Source: Bretschneidera sinensis (taxonomy: Eukaryota > Streptophyta > Magnoliopsida > Brassicales > Akaniaceae). Taken from it: 64,000 nucleotides of DNA. The stretch spans positions 26,320,001 to 26,384,000 of the forward strand of contig CM043700.1 of NCBI GenBank assembly GCA_023935145.1, given 5' to 3'. Positions 46,499-58,525 of this stretch are shown here, piece by piece (the stretch's first letter is position 1; each line of letters starts with the position of its first letter). A program made the translations under genes and the position numbers. The notes beneath the pieces are model-generated. The model ran no database searches. It was not told where the DNA came from and saw nothing but the letters and a program-made list of their open reading frames with translations.

Positions 46499-47044
46499 TT
46501 TTCCTTTCCATTACCCTGTAATGTAAGGATAACAACGAGCCACATAATTTATGACCAATCCAATCGATAACAAAGAGGTACGTCTAAATTGAAAAGAAAG
46601 TATAGGTAACTTAAAAAAAACAGAGTGATTCACTCATAGACACCCAACCCTCAATCTTTCTCTATTTAGAGACTGCGGTTTAAGGAGCTCTAACAATCAA
46701 TCGCCCATGAGTAAGGTGCACATATTGTTAACTCATGCAGGTAAGGTGAGGGGCCAAATTAACCCAAAAGATGGCCAAGCAAGACAAGAAGAAGAAGCCC
46801 AGATGACGTCCTCATAGGTTATGTGCAGTACAACTATTGTTTCATTAATATCGTTGTTGTTAGTTTTGAGAAAAAGCGTGATGAACCCAGCTCTTGAGAG
46901 AAATAAGCTGTTTGAGTTTTAATGAACATTATGTCAAGTTTTTAAATGTTTTCTTTAGGAAATTGCTTCAGCAAAATCTCAATCAATTCATGGGCTATAG
47001 TAACTATTTTTGGGCAAAATTTTCGGATCTATCCTCATCATTTA
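46499..47044. other. Spacer in duplicated segment, no gene
   Basis: Matches 57756-58297 closely. No coding region recognised; short open stretches in it are not conserved in a coding manner. Confidence 0.5.
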
Positions 47045-47173
47045 GGCATTGTTTGGCATTGAATTTAAGTCAATTTAAAGCAAAAAACTTTAATCCAATA
47101 TCACTTTGTTTTGCCTTTAACCATTTTAAGTTTTTTGCTTTAAGTAAACTTAAATCGAATACCAAATGACGCC
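47045..47173. mobile_element. Tourist-like MITE, 129 bp
   Basis: GGCATTGTTTGGCATTGAATTTAAG at the left is an imperfect inverse of the right end (CTTAAATCGAATACCAAATGACGCC), giving a long hairpin. TTA precedes it and ATA follows, compatible with a 3-bp TWA target as in PIF/Harbinger MITEs. The same element is in the duplicate at 58298-58426. No ORF. Confidence 0.7.
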
Positions 47174-47272
47174 ATAGTGATATGCACATAAAAGTTTTCT
47201 TATTATATGTTCAGTGTCGTGGTTAACTTGGAGCTATAACCGTTGTTATCACCCAATGTCCACTATGAGTTT

Positions 47273-47705
47273 TGTTAGGAACTTAGGATATCCACATGCG
47301 AGTTATCTCACATCAAAAATAAAGATAAAACATAAGAGTGGGTTATATTAAATGGTTTGGGTCCAAAACTCATGAGCTTAAGCTTATGAGTCATATTGGT
47401 ATCCATCCATGTATATCAAACCTGTGTTCGTGACATTTCCCGTCATGTGAAGTACTCTTGACCTTAACAAGTGGTATCAAAGACTACTTCGAGTTGATCA
47501 CGATGTACAACTCCCACGATGCTGCCCTGTGGTTGAGTCTAAATGAGAAGTGTTTGTGTGCCAATGATTTTTAGTGAGTTATATTATATGATTTGAGCCC
47601 AAAACTCATGAGCTTAAGCTTTTGAGTCATATTGGTGCATATCTATGTATATCAAACATTTGTTCGTGTGATCTCTCGCCGTGTGAAGTACTCATAACCT
47701 TAACA
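47273..47705 (+). mobile_element. 433-bp TRIM element with AGTTT duplications
   Basis: LTR 1 is 47273-47469 (TGTTAGGAACTT...GACCTTAACA). It is followed by AGTGGTATCAAAGAC, a primer site, a short internal region, and a second LTR copy ending CCTTAACA at 47705. AGTTT lies on both sides (47268-47272 and 47706-47710). The second LTR lacks about the first 60 bases, yet the duplication is intact. The duplicate is at 58526-58958. Confidence 0.85.
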
Positions 47706-47940
47706 AGTTTAAAATAAGAAAAACCTAAGGCATGAATAGTTGTTCTAGGTAACGGTTACAAAGAAAAGTGAGAAAAAAATGATATGAGAGATGATGAAAA
47801 AGTAAAAGAAAAAAAATAATGTTTTCCATCATAATGTTTGGTAAAGATGACAGAAAAGTGAGAGAAAAGAAGAAAGTGATAAAAAAAATTTAGTTTATTT
47901 TAACTTTGATTCACGAATTATTTGTATGAATGGATGTTCA
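47706..47940. other. Spacer before Copia-D
   Basis: A/G-rich tract beginning GTTCTAGGTAACGGTTAC near 47745. The same phrase recurs after Copia-D (56043) and twice in the duplicate (about 58995 and 59188), so it is a local tandem repeat of about 195 bp. GTTCA at 47936-47940 is the Copia-D target duplication. Confidence 0.6.
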
Positions 47941-48021
47941 TGTTATATTAATCTCGATACTAATACACAAATAATCAATGATACAGCCAAGATATTTTCA
48001 TATTAAACTTTTCAAGAATTC

Positions 48022-48099
<78 letters not shown>

Positions 48100-48523
48100 A
48101 GAAGATGAGTTAGAAACAAACCGGAATCCATTGCAAGCAAGCCTCCTTGGGTTGATCTTCTAAGACTACAGGGAGAACCACTTTTGGTATGGGAACCAAT
48201 CAACTGAATGTTAGAGGGGAGGAAGAAGAACTGTCTGTTTCAGTAAAATTTAACGCACGTTAAACACCCTCCCCTGATGTCTATTTATATCCCTATGCCT
48301 TAGGGACCATAACCCTAACAGTTACCTCACACATGTGCATTGGGTCTTTGGCCCATTAACAAAGACCCATACCACATCGGGCTTCTACACATAAGGTGGC
48401 CCATACTAAAGAACCTTAATACTTTGGAGATCCATAAAAATTATATCACTTAATTGGGTCTTTTATTAGATAACAGGTCTACATGTACAATGTTATAACA
48501 TATCTGAACCCAAAATTTCAATA
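47941..48523 (-). repeat. Copia-D 3' LTR
   Basis: On the minus strand starts TATTGAAATTTTGGG (TGTTGG in the partner) and ends AATATAACA. It contains a pure (TA)n run, about 48022-48096. The polypurine tract AAGTGGGAGAT lies at about 48524-48534 on the minus strand. Confidence 0.93.
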
Positions 48524-48961
48524 ATCTCCCACTTGGGTTACATATGTTATCCTTTATATTGTACATGAAGATAACTTTAATTGAGCTCATTTGTGCTATC
48601 TAAACCAAAATATCCAACAATAATCTGGTCCATTAACCATATCAATATAGGATCAAAGTGGCATTTATCACATTTATCATAACAAGACCCATCAATGGTC
48701 ACAACACTAACACAATTAACGACATAGATCTAGTATGGATGTGTAGCATGGAAATTACATGAAACGTGATCTTAAACATGTCAATTTCCAACTGGTCCTC
48801 CATATGACTCAAAAGAATCATATAAAATACTTTCAAACATTAAATGCAAAACTGCAATGAAAGTCATCATAGAGTAATCAAAAATACATAATCCAAAGTC
48901 TATACAGAACAACATAACCATGTCAATTAAGCAAAAGTAAAAAGCCAAATATAAACTCCCA
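48524..48961 (-). other. Copia-D 3' untranslated region
   Basis: Non-coding DNA between the end of RNase H and the 3' LTR; homologous in layout to 5893-6327 of Copia-1 (both include a TTCATG...CACATCATG-like stretch before the tract). No ORF supported. Confidence 0.6.
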
Positions 48962-51900
48962 CTATACGGGCATATGGTCCAAAAGAACAACACCCATGTG
49001 AGCAACACCCATGTGAGCAACATTCTCATGAAATACTATGGATGGCAAACCCTTAGTAAGTGGATCCGCAATCATAGAGTTTGTACTGATATGCTCAATT
49101 GACACTTGAGAATTCTGGGCTCTCTCTTTAATAACCAGAAACTTGATGTCAATATGCTTTGACCTTAATGAGCTTCGGTTGTTCTTGGAATACAACTCAA
49201 CAGCCTTATTATCACAATAAATCGTTAATGGTCTATCAATGCCATCAATCGTGCACAGCCCAGTGATAAAATTTCGCAGTCATATTCCCTGATTTGATGC
49301 CTTATAGCAAGCTATGAACTCTGCCTCCATGGTGGAAGTAGCTATGAGTGATTGTTTCACACTCTCCATGATATAGCTCCTCCAGCTAACATAAAGACAT
49401 AGCCAGAAGTGGATCTCCTGCTATCGAGACACCCAGTAAAACTGAAGTCTGAATACCAAATGATAAGAGCCATAAAATGCATCTCAACGATGTTTAATTG
49501 TTAGCATTTTATGATTCTTCTCGGTCTTTATTGCACTTTTATGTGTTGATAACTCTTAAGTAATATTATTGGACCACTAACTTATTTCAGTGCATTTTTA
49601 GGTATTTTGAGCCTAAAGAGAAGAAGAAGCAATTGTTGTTTAAAAGCACCAAGGTCCCATGCATGATAAAGTAGAGAAGTGGTTACAAAGCATAAAGAAA
49701 AATCAAGCTCAGCTCAGTACCGCGGTGCCCCTCAGCCAGCACCGCGGTGCCCAGAAACCCCCATATGGTGCCCCTCAGCCAACACTGCTGTACCCAGAAG
49801 CTCGCCCAGCCAAGTTTATGCCTAGCACCGCGGTGCTCCTCCAGCAGCACAGCAGCGCGCACACGGGATTACATCTCCGAGTTAGATTTTAATTAGGGTT
49901 TTAAACATTAGATTAAAACCCAAGAACACCCCTTGGACCCTTGTACTATAAATAGGACACTTAGGGCTTAAGAGAGATATCTTGGTTATGGAGAAAAACC
50001 CAGAAATAAAGGCAGCAGCTCTCATCCACAAAATTGTTTAGCTATGAACACCATGGCTAACTAACTTCCAAGCAAGGCGAAAGGATGAATCCCTAGGTGT
50101 AGTTGTTCCTATCTTCCCTTATTTTATTCAGTTGTAATAAGAACTTATTGTCATACATTGTCACGATTTACTTCTTTATCTAATTATAAGATCTTATCTA
50201 TTTCGGTGATTGTATCTTTTTCCTTGATATAAATTTAGTCATGCTTCTCTTATGCTAAGATCTTTTGGGTATAATTGAGTCCGATAAATCTAGCCTTTAG
50301 GTTTGTCCATTACTGGAATATTGTCAACAAAGATATATTGTCATTTCTTGATAAACCTATAGGATAAATCATATGTGTATAAATCGAAGAAGAATTTCAT
50401 AACAATCATATTAGAGTTTATATATGTGCTCATTGAATACTTGTCGGTTGCATGTTTGGGATGTGAAACTTGCAACCGAGATAAAAATAACTGAATCAAG
50501 TTAGGGATAGGGCAACGAACCTAGGGAGAATTCATGGATCCTTGTTGTCTCTCTATTATATTTTACAATCTATTTTATACGATTACTTCATTACCAAAAG
50601 TTCATATTTTCTCACTCAAATCTTTATCGTTTGTGTTATGATTCACACATTCTTTTGTAGTTAACTTGTTTCCCTGTGGAATCGACACCCCAAAGCCGTG
50701 CTACAACTACCGCATTACTCTTTAGGCATAATCACCCAACGATCTCCAAAAGATACGATCTCCGATATGTGAGCATATAATCCTTCGTTCTCTGTAGATA
50801 TCTCATAACTCGTTTAGTTGCTTTCCAATGATCCACGCCCGGGTTACTCAAATATCTGCCTAGCATTCCAATAATGTACGCAATGTCCGATGGCAGAGAC
50901 ACTTGTGCATATATGAGACTTCCAACAGCCGAAGCATAGGGATATTTCTCCATTTCTTTCTTATCAAGTTCATTTTTCAGACATTGGAGCAAACTGAACT
51001 TATCACCCTTTGCCACGGGTGTGTTTCCTGGTGCACAACCACTCATGCTAAATCTACTTAGCACTTTATCAAAATAGGCCTTCTGCGACAGTCCAAGTAT
51101 ACCTCTGGAACGATCTCTATAGATCTGTATACCCAAAACAAAGGATGCATCACCAAGATCTTTCATTTCAAATTTACTTGATAGAAATCTCTTGGTTTCA
51201 TGCCATAGGCCTATATCGCTGCTTGCCAGTAGAATGTTGTCTACATATAGCACCATGATAATAAATTTGCTACCATTGAACTTGAGATATATGCATTGAT
51301 CAATGGTGCTTTCCTTAAATCCAAATGATGTAATCACCTGATCAAATTTCTGATACCATTGCCAGGATGCCTGTTTTAAGCCATAAATGGACTTCTTAAG
51401 CTTGCATACAAGATGCTTTGAATCTTTGGACTCAAAGTTCTTCGGTTGCACCATGTATATTGTTTTTTCAATGTTTCCATTAAGAAACACTGTTTTAATA
51501 TCCATTTGATGTAGCTCTAAATCATAGTGAGCCGCAAGTGCCAAAATGATTCTAAATGAATCTTTCGTCGAAACCGATGAAAAAGTCTCTTTATAATTAA
51601 TGCTTTCCTTTTGAGTGAAACCTTTGGCGACTAGGCGGGCCTTATACCTTTCAATGTTGCCTTTTGAATCCTGTTTGGTTTTAAATATCCATTTGCAACC
51701 AATCGGTTTCGCACCTTTGGGCAACTCTACTGAGTCCCAAACACCGTTGTCATCCATTGATTTCATCTCATCCTTCATGGCTTCAATCCACCTTTCAGAA
51801 TTAGGACATTGTTTGACTTGACTAAAAGAAGTCGAATCATCTTTCAGACCCATATCAAACTCATGTTCCTGGAGATACACGACATAATCAGTCGAAATCT

Positions 51901-54348
51901 CATTTCTTCTTTCTCTAGTGGATCTTCTTAATGGCACTTCCACTTGAGGTTGTTGAGGTACCTCTTGATGAACCTAAGGCGGTTCCTGATTTTGAGCGGG
52001 TGACAATTCAAGTTCGTCACCAATACGTTGGATCTCCGGATTTGCATTTTGAATAATATCAGGTATGGATACCTGAATGTTTTCAGTTGCAACAACAGGA
52101 ATATAAACACATTCCTCTTCAAAATTGATTTGCCTGAGTTAGTCTCTCCCACTTAACTCAACATCCTCAATGAACTTGGCATTGCTCGTTCGAAAAAGGA
52201 TCTATTAGAGGAATCATAAAATTTGAAACCCTTTGATCTTTCAAAGTATCCAACAAAATAGCAGCTAACGGTCCTTGAGTCTAGCTTCTTCTCATTTGGC
52301 TTATAAGGCCGAGCCTCAGCTGGACATCCCTAAACATGCAAATGCCTAATGCTAGGCTTTTTGCCTATCCATAACTCGTATGGGGTTTTATCTACTGCTT
52401 TATTTGGAACACTGTTCAAGATGTAAACTGTAGTCTTAATGACTTCACCCCAAAGTGATTCTGGTAAAGAAGAATGACTAATCATATTTCTTACCATATC
52501 CTTTAAGGTTCGGTTTCGTCTCACAGCTACACCATTTTGACTAGGAGTCCCTGGCATGGTGTATTGAGAAACAATCCCACATTCCATCAAAAATTTGGCG
52601 AAAGGTCTGGGACGTTGTTCACCTGATCCATCATATCTACCGTAGTATTTACCTCCACGGTCAGATTTAACAGCCTTAATTTTCTTGCCTAATTGATTTT
52701 CAACTTCGACTTTGAAATTCTTGAACATATCTATAGATTGAGACTTCTCATGAATTAAATAAAGATAGTCATACCTAGAGTAGTCATCTATGAAAGTGAT
52801 AAAATATTATTGTCCATTCCAAGAAGCTGTAGGGAATGGACCACAAATATCGGTATGTATCAATTCTAAGACACTATTACTCTTATTAACACCTTTATTT
52901 TTAACATTTGTTTGTTTTCCCTTAATGCGCTTAATGCAGACTTCAAAATCTGACAAATCTAAGGGATCAAGAATTCTTTCTGACACAAGTCTTTGAATCC
53001 TTTGTTTAGAAATATGTCCTAAACGCTTGTGCCATAACATCAATGAATTCTCATTTGTTAATCTGCGCTTAATACCAACATTACTGGTATGTAAGGATTC
53101 GTTTTCTTTAGAGGCAATCATATCCAGTTTATATAAATTATCAATTAAAAAACTGGTACCAAACAAATTTGAATTCTGAAAAAGATTAAACTTTCTATTT
53201 CCAAATGAACAAGAAAAACCTGATTTGTCCAAACATGAAATAGAAACCAAATTCTGTCTAAAAGATGGTACATAAAAAGTCTCATCCAAATCCAAATTAC
53301 AACCAGATTCCAATTGTAATCTAAATAAACAAATTGCCTCCACAAGTGCTCTTTCGTCATTTCCTACATAGATAAATCTTTCAGCATCAGTTGGCGTTCG
53401 GCTCCTTATGCGCCCCTGCATAGAAATACTTATGTGAGTAGTTGCACCTGTATTTATCCACCAAGTGTTCTTAAGTACTAAGGCCAAATTAACTTCTGAA
53501 CAAACAAAGTTGCAAAGTTTACCTTTCTTCTCACACCAGGTCACATACTTGGTTTATTTTGTGCAGTCTTTCTTCACATGACCAGCTTTGTGGCAAAAGA
53601 AACAAGTTATACCTTTATCTTGTTTCTGTTTTCCTTTGTGGTGTGAATTTTCAGACCCTGTAGTTTCCTTCCCTTTAATTTTCCTCTTTCTTTTCTTGCT
53701 AGAACTGGGATCCTGATAAGTTGATGCTAAATGAGCACTTTCAACCTTTTCATGATTAAGTCTCTCTTCCTCTTGGACACATTGAGCAATCAGTTCATTC
53801 AAAGTCCATTTCTCCTTTTGAGTATTGTAATTGATTTTGAAATGACTGAATTGTGAAAGAAGAGAGATCAAGACTAAGTGCACCAGAATGTCTTCTGGCA
53901 ATTCCAGCTTAAATGCCTTTAGTCTTGTCACAAGGTTTGACATCTCCATGATGTACTCTCTTATATTCCCCTTCCTCTTGTACCGTATTGAGACAAGCTT
54001 AGTCAAGATGGTGCTTGTCTCGACCTTTTCGTTTGTAGCGAATCGGTCTTCTACTTGGGAGAGAAATTTCTTAGCATCATTTTCATTAGGAATAGAACCC
54101 CTGATGGTATCCGGAATCGAGTGCTTCATAATCATTAGGCTTATGCGGTTTGTTCACACCCACTTTTCATATACAACATTTTGCTCAGCGGTACTATCAC
54201 TGGTCAAAGGTGCGGGGCGATCAACCCTCAATGCATAGTCTAATTCCATGCACCCGAGCACGATCATAACATGATCTTGCCACTTCTTGAAATTCATGTC
54301 GTTAAGCACGAGAATGCTGTTAATGTTAGCAGAAATCAATGTTGCTAT
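48962..54348 (-). pseudogene. Copia-D gag-pol polyprotein, decayed
   Basis: Gag from about 54348 (start codon ATA) has a TGA near 54138. The knuckle CFFCHKAGHVKKDC lies near 53600 and a stop near 53556 follows. Protease WWINTGATTHIS (near 53450) has Asn in place of the catalytic Asp. Integrase is 52807-52330; SDRGGKYY is kept, but NGVAVRRNR has Val for the catalytic Glu. RT is 51943-50732, with QMDIKTVFLNG and LYVDNILLAS (YVDN in place of YVDD). RNase H is split by solo LTR 2 and resumes at 49460, ending MPV at 48962. A small in-frame repeat (VAHMGVAHMGV) lies near 49000. Loss of catalytic residues in protease, integrase and RT means no activity. Confidence 0.9.
49461..50734 (+). mobile_element. 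Gypsy-like solo LTR 2 inside Copia-D RNase H
   Basis: Starts TGATAAGAGCCATAAAATGC and ends TAGGCATAATCA, flanked by CCAAA (49456-49460) and CCCAA (50735-50739), one change apart. CACCGCGGTG-type palindromes at 49719, 49741 and 49826 lie upstream of the TATA box CTATAAATAG (49946). Start and length resemble solo LTR 1, but the sequence is another family. CCCTGTGGAATCGACACCCC near 50673 is common in plant gypsy LTR ends. Confidence 0.8.
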
Positions 54349-54462
54349 AAATAATAACAAAAGCTCACAATTAGTAACAACTCATGTATATTTGAATCAA
54401 AACAAAACTATATACATATACACATGCATGTGGGCCCATAACAAGATACCTAGCACAACATT

Positions 54463-54670
54463 AATACTTAGTATTTGGACAGAAATATTAACTTGTAAGT
54501 GGTATCTCAAATATGGTTCATGAATATTGACAATCCGACTTGCCAAATAATGTGTCTTTCTTTGGACCGACACATTATTCGCATGGCAAACTTTATTTGT
54601 CACATTTTCACAACTATTTTAATCTATTAACAATGCAAAACTAACCTTTCTTTGGGCCGATTATTTTCAC
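54463..54670 (-). other. Three tandem stem-loops in the Copia-D leader (CCAAA loops)
   Basis: Read on the minus strand. Hairpin 1: arms 54659-54670 and 54635-54646, loop GGCCCAAAGAAA. Hairpin 2: arms 54569-54579 and 54546-54556, eleven perfect pairs (AATAATGTGTC/GACACATTATT), loop GGTCCAAAGAAA. Hairpin 3: arms 54483-54489 and 54463-54469, loop with CTGTCCAAATACT. Order, spacing (about 90 nt) and loops match Copia-1 1501-1720, while stem sequences differ. Located between the 5' LTR and gag. Confidence 0.65.
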
Positions 54671-54827
54671 ATATTAATAACATGTTTACATGTCTTAAAA
54701 TAAATAAATTTACATATTAGAGATTGCTTTGGCAATATAATACTTCAATTCATTCATCAAAAACATTAAACATAAAATTCAGAAAAAAAATCCTTAAAAA
54801 AAAAATTGATTAACTGGCGCCATGGCA

Positions 54828-54858
54828 CCAGCAATCTACCCGAGGGACAGATTGCTGG
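54828..54858 (-). other. Strong hairpin in the Copia-D leader
   Basis: CCAGCAATCT (54828-54837) pairs perfectly with AGATTGCTGG (54849-54858) around an 11-base loop ACCCGAGGGAC. It occupies the leader upstream of the three CCAAA hairpins, like the GC-rich hairpin 1143-1166 of Copia-1. Confidence 0.55.
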
Positions 54859-55469
54859 CGCTGAGGAAATACCAAATTGCTATGTTTGCAATTGGCAAGC
54901 GGTTGATTTACTATAGAAACAGAATTACAATAAGATCAGTAATGCATCTTTGATTTGTTTCTTGCAAATTAAATTTGTATAATTCTTTTGTCTTTTGTGC
55001 TTTTGGCCTTTAGTTAAGCAAAATGATTTTGTTTGTATAGAACATGTGGAGATGCACATAATGACAATAATACGCACCGAACATGCGATCACTATTAACT
55101 TTTCTACCCAATCCAATTGTTATATGCACAGAATATTTGGAAAAGTGAAAACCGTGTAAATCGTTTTGACATTACAAATTAAGCCACAAAACAAAACCTA
55201 AAGCCAGCGCCGCAACACTGGTTCAATAAACGGCAATTGAAGCAATCGCAAAAAATCATTAAAATTGAATATTTTTATACAAAAAAAAATCATATTTTGA
55301 GATGCAATTAACAAAGTAATCATACAATCTCATCAACAAACATGGATTGATAGCAAATTTTTTTTTTTAGACAAATTTCTGCACTAAACATACTTTATGG
55401 GAGAAAATTCAAGAAACTCAATTTTCATATGAATCTCAACAATTTAACATGAAAGGCTCTTATACCACT
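54859..55469 (-). other. Copia-D leader, upstream part, with primer site
   Basis: Non-coding. On the minus strand AGTGGTATAAGAGCC (about 55455-55469) follows the 5' LTR directly: a one-change initiator tRNA-Met primer site. Confidence 0.75.
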
Positions 55470-55547
55470 TGTTATATTAATCTTGATACTAATACACAAA
55501 TAATCAATGATACAGCCAAGATTTTTTCATATTAAACTTGTCAAGAA

Positions 55548-55618
<71 letters not shown>

Positions 55619-56042
55619 AGAAGATGAGTTAGAAACAAACCGGAATCCATTGCAAGCAAGCCTCCTTGGGTTGATCTTCTAAGACTATAGGGAGAACCGC
55701 CTTTGGTATGGGAACCAATCAACTGAATGTTAGAGGGGAGGGAGAAGAACTATCTGTTTCAATAAAATTTAATGCACGTTAAACACCCTCCCCTGATGTC
55801 TATTTATAACCCTGTGCCTTAGGGACCATAACCCTAATAGTTACCTCACACATGTGCATTGGGTTTTTGGCCCATTAACAAAGACTCATACCATATCGAG
55901 CTTCTACACATAAGGTGGCCCATACTAAAGAACCTTAGTACTTTGGAGATCCATAAAAATTATATCACTTAATTGGGTCCTTTATTAGATAACGGGTCTA
56001 CATGTACAATGTTATAACATATCTGAACCCAAAATTCCAACA
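55470..56042 (-). repeat. Copia-D 5' LTR
   Basis: On the minus strand TGTTGGAATTTTGGG...AATATAACA. It matches 47941-48523, with a (TA)n run at about 55551-55615 of different length. Confidence 0.95.
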
Positions 56043-56158
56043 GTTCTAGGTAATTTTTACAAAGAAAAGTGGAAAAAAAAATAAGGGAGAAGATAGAAAA
56101 GTAAAAAAAAAATTAATGTTTCCATCGTAATGTTTGCATCGTAAGATAGAAAAGAAAA

Positions 56159-56414
56159 ACTAAGTCTCTTATTGGAGTACTTCAAGGAGGTTCCTTGAAG
56201 AAGAGAGTGGACGTAGGGTCGGAGCGATTCTGATATTGCCAAACCACTATAAATTGAGTTTGCATCCTCTATTCCTTAAACTTTTTATTTACAACACATA
56301 TTACTTGTTATATACTTATTGTGTTATCTGTTTTTAATAAACTTGTGTTTTAATCCGCAAAAAGTTTTTAAAACCCAATTCACTCCCTCTCTTGTGTTGA
56401 AACCTCAGTCTACA
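56159..56414 (+). repeat. Truncated Sirevirus LTR at the duplication junction
   Basis: ACTAAGTCTCTTATTGGAG onward matches the R/U5 end of the Sirevirus LTRs (GAGAGTGGACGTAGGGTCGG, CCGCAAAAAGTTTTTAAAAC, ending CTCAGTCTACA). The left three quarters of the LTR are absent. It lies exactly between the first and second copies of the duplicated segment. Confidence 0.9.
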
Positions 56415-57755
56415 TATGACAACAAATATTTAAAATTTAATGACTTCAAAATTAATTAATTTGGAAAAAAATCATACTACTGATTTCAATGAGGAGATTA
56501 AAATGTTGACTCTTGATTGATCTCCAACACTCCCCCTTAAGTTGGAGTGTGAAATCTATATATATTGAAGCACCCAATTTGCGAATCGAGTCTTGAAATG
56601 CCAGTTGACAGAGATCCATTGTTTAGAGCGGAAGAATTTGTTGATTCATTGAAAAGATAATGGTTGATTGGTAATGAAGAACCAACCATAGGTGTAGCAA
56701 TGATGAAAAGTAAAGATTGACCATTGGTAATGAAGAACCACCCATATGAGAGGCCACCATAGGTGTATCAATAATTAATTAATTTGGAGAAAATCATACT
56801 TCTGAATTGAATGAGGAGATCAATCTGTTGATTCTTAATTGATCTCTAACACTCACCGTCAAATTGGAGTGTGGAATCTAGATGAAACATCCAATTTGCA
56901 AATTGAGTCTTGAAATGACAATTAATCGAGAGTCATAGTTTAGAGCGGAAGAAGTCATTTATTTGTTGGAGAGATAACAATTGATTGGTAATGAAGAACC
57001 AAGCATATGAGAGGCTACCATAGGTGTAGCGATGATGAAGAGTAAAGATTGATCATCGGTAATGAAAAACCTCCCATATAAGAGGCCACAGTGGATTTAG
57101 CAATAATGAAGAGAAAAGATGAGAGATTGGGATTATCATCATCATGCTCTGATACAATATCAGATGAACACATAGTTTAACGTTGTTCGGCTAGTTCACC
57201 TATATGCATCCAAAGACACAATGTCTTAAGGGCTACATATTTTTCATTAAGTTTGTGTGTTTACAATGCATTGAAGTATTTTTATATATAAAGTGTAGAT
57301 ACAAGATAATATAGTAATAAATATTAAAATTTGATGATTTCCAAATTAATAAATGAGTGTGGAAGGAAATTAACCGATGGTCGTCGTTTAATGAGAAGAA
57401 ATCATTGATTCGCTAAGGAGATAACAACTGATTGGTAATAAATAACCAATCACATAAGAGTCTACGTATCATAGGTGTACGTAGCATTGATGAAGGCTAA
57501 GAATTGATCATAGGTAATGAAGAACCATTCATTTGAAGATATAAAATAACAAAGAGAAGTGATGAAAATTGAGTTTAATGTGGTTTGGTTGGTAGGACAC
57601 AATGCTCCTATGATTATATATTTCTTATTAAGTTTGTGTGTATTTACAATGCAATAAGGCACCTGTATATATAAAATGAAGATATAAAATAATATGATAA
57701 AAAAAATTAAAATTAATTAATTTGGAGAAAATTATAATCGGAGATCACCTCCAGT
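56415..57755 (-). mobile_element. TRIM-like tandem array, second copy
   Basis: Corresponds to 43849-46498 without the gypsy solo LTR: partial LTR to about 56540, internal to 56770, LTR fragment to 56851, internal to about 57165 (primer site TGTATCAGAGCATG at about 57145-57160), LTR to 57357, internal to about 57560, and LTR to 57755. The uninterrupted ATAAC target site is at 56974-56978. Confidence 0.8.
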
Positions 57756-58297
57756 ATTTTCCTTTTCATTACCCTATTATACAGGGATCACAACGAGCCA
57801 CATAATTTATAACCAATCCAATCGATAACAAAGAGCTACGTCTAAATTGAAAAGAAAGTATAGGTAACTTAAAAAACACAGAGTGATTCAGTCATATACA
57901 CGCAACCCTCAATCTTTCTCTATTTAGAGACTGCGGTTTAAGGAGCTCTAACAATCAATCGCCCATGAGTAAGGTGCACATATTGTTAACTCACGCAGGT
58001 AAGGTGAGGGGCCATATTCACCCAAAAGATGGCCAAGCAAGACAAGAAGAAGAAGCCCAGATGACGTCCTCATAGGCTATGTGCAGTACAACTGTCGTTT
58101 CATTAATATCACTGTTGTTAGTTTTGAGAAAAAGCATGATGAACCCAGCTCTTGAGAGAAATAAGCTGTTTGAGTTTTAATGGAACGTTATGTCAAGTTT
58201 TTAAATGTTTTCTTTAGGAAATTGCTAAATCTCAATCAATTCATGGGCTATAGTAACTATTTTTGGGCAAAATTTTCGGATCTATCCTCATCATTTA

Positions 58298-58426
58298 GGT
58301 GTTGTTTGGTATTGGATTTAAGTCAATTTAAAACAAAATACTTTAATCCAATATCACTTTGTTTTGCCTTTAACCATTTTAAGTTTTTTGCTTTAAGTCG
58401 ACTTAAATCGAATACCAAACGACGCC
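58298..58426. mobile_element. Tourist-like MITE, second copy
   Basis: Same 129-bp hairpin element as 47045-47173, starting GGTGTTGTTTGGTATTGG and ending ACCAAACGACGCC. TTA precedes and ATA follows. Its terminal repeats match each other better than in the first copy. Confidence 0.7.
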
Positions 58427-58525
58427 ATAGTGATATGTACATAAAAGTTTTCTTATTATATGTTCAGTGTCGTGGTTAACTTGGAGCTATAACCGTTTTT
58501 ATCACCCAGTGTCCATTATGAGTTT

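Larger units (their letters stand above)
47941..56042 (-). mobile_element. Copia-D: Ty1/copia element on the minus strand
   Basis: LTRs at 55470-56042 (5') and 47941-48523 (3'), flanked by GTTCA (47936-47940) and GTTCT (56043-56047). The unoccupied site is preserved in the duplicate at 59188-59192 (GTTCT), confirming the borders. Gag-pol resembles Copia-1. Decayed, and interrupted by gypsy-like solo LTR 2. Confidence 0.95.

Noticed and set aside
46894..47169. ORF present in both duplicated copies (also near 58180-58479)
   Set aside because: It runs through a MITE inverted repeat and has an internal length change between copies; no coding constraint visible.
48012..48203. ORF with an Ile-Tyr repeat
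   Set aside because: Translation of the TA microsatellite in the Copia-D LTR.
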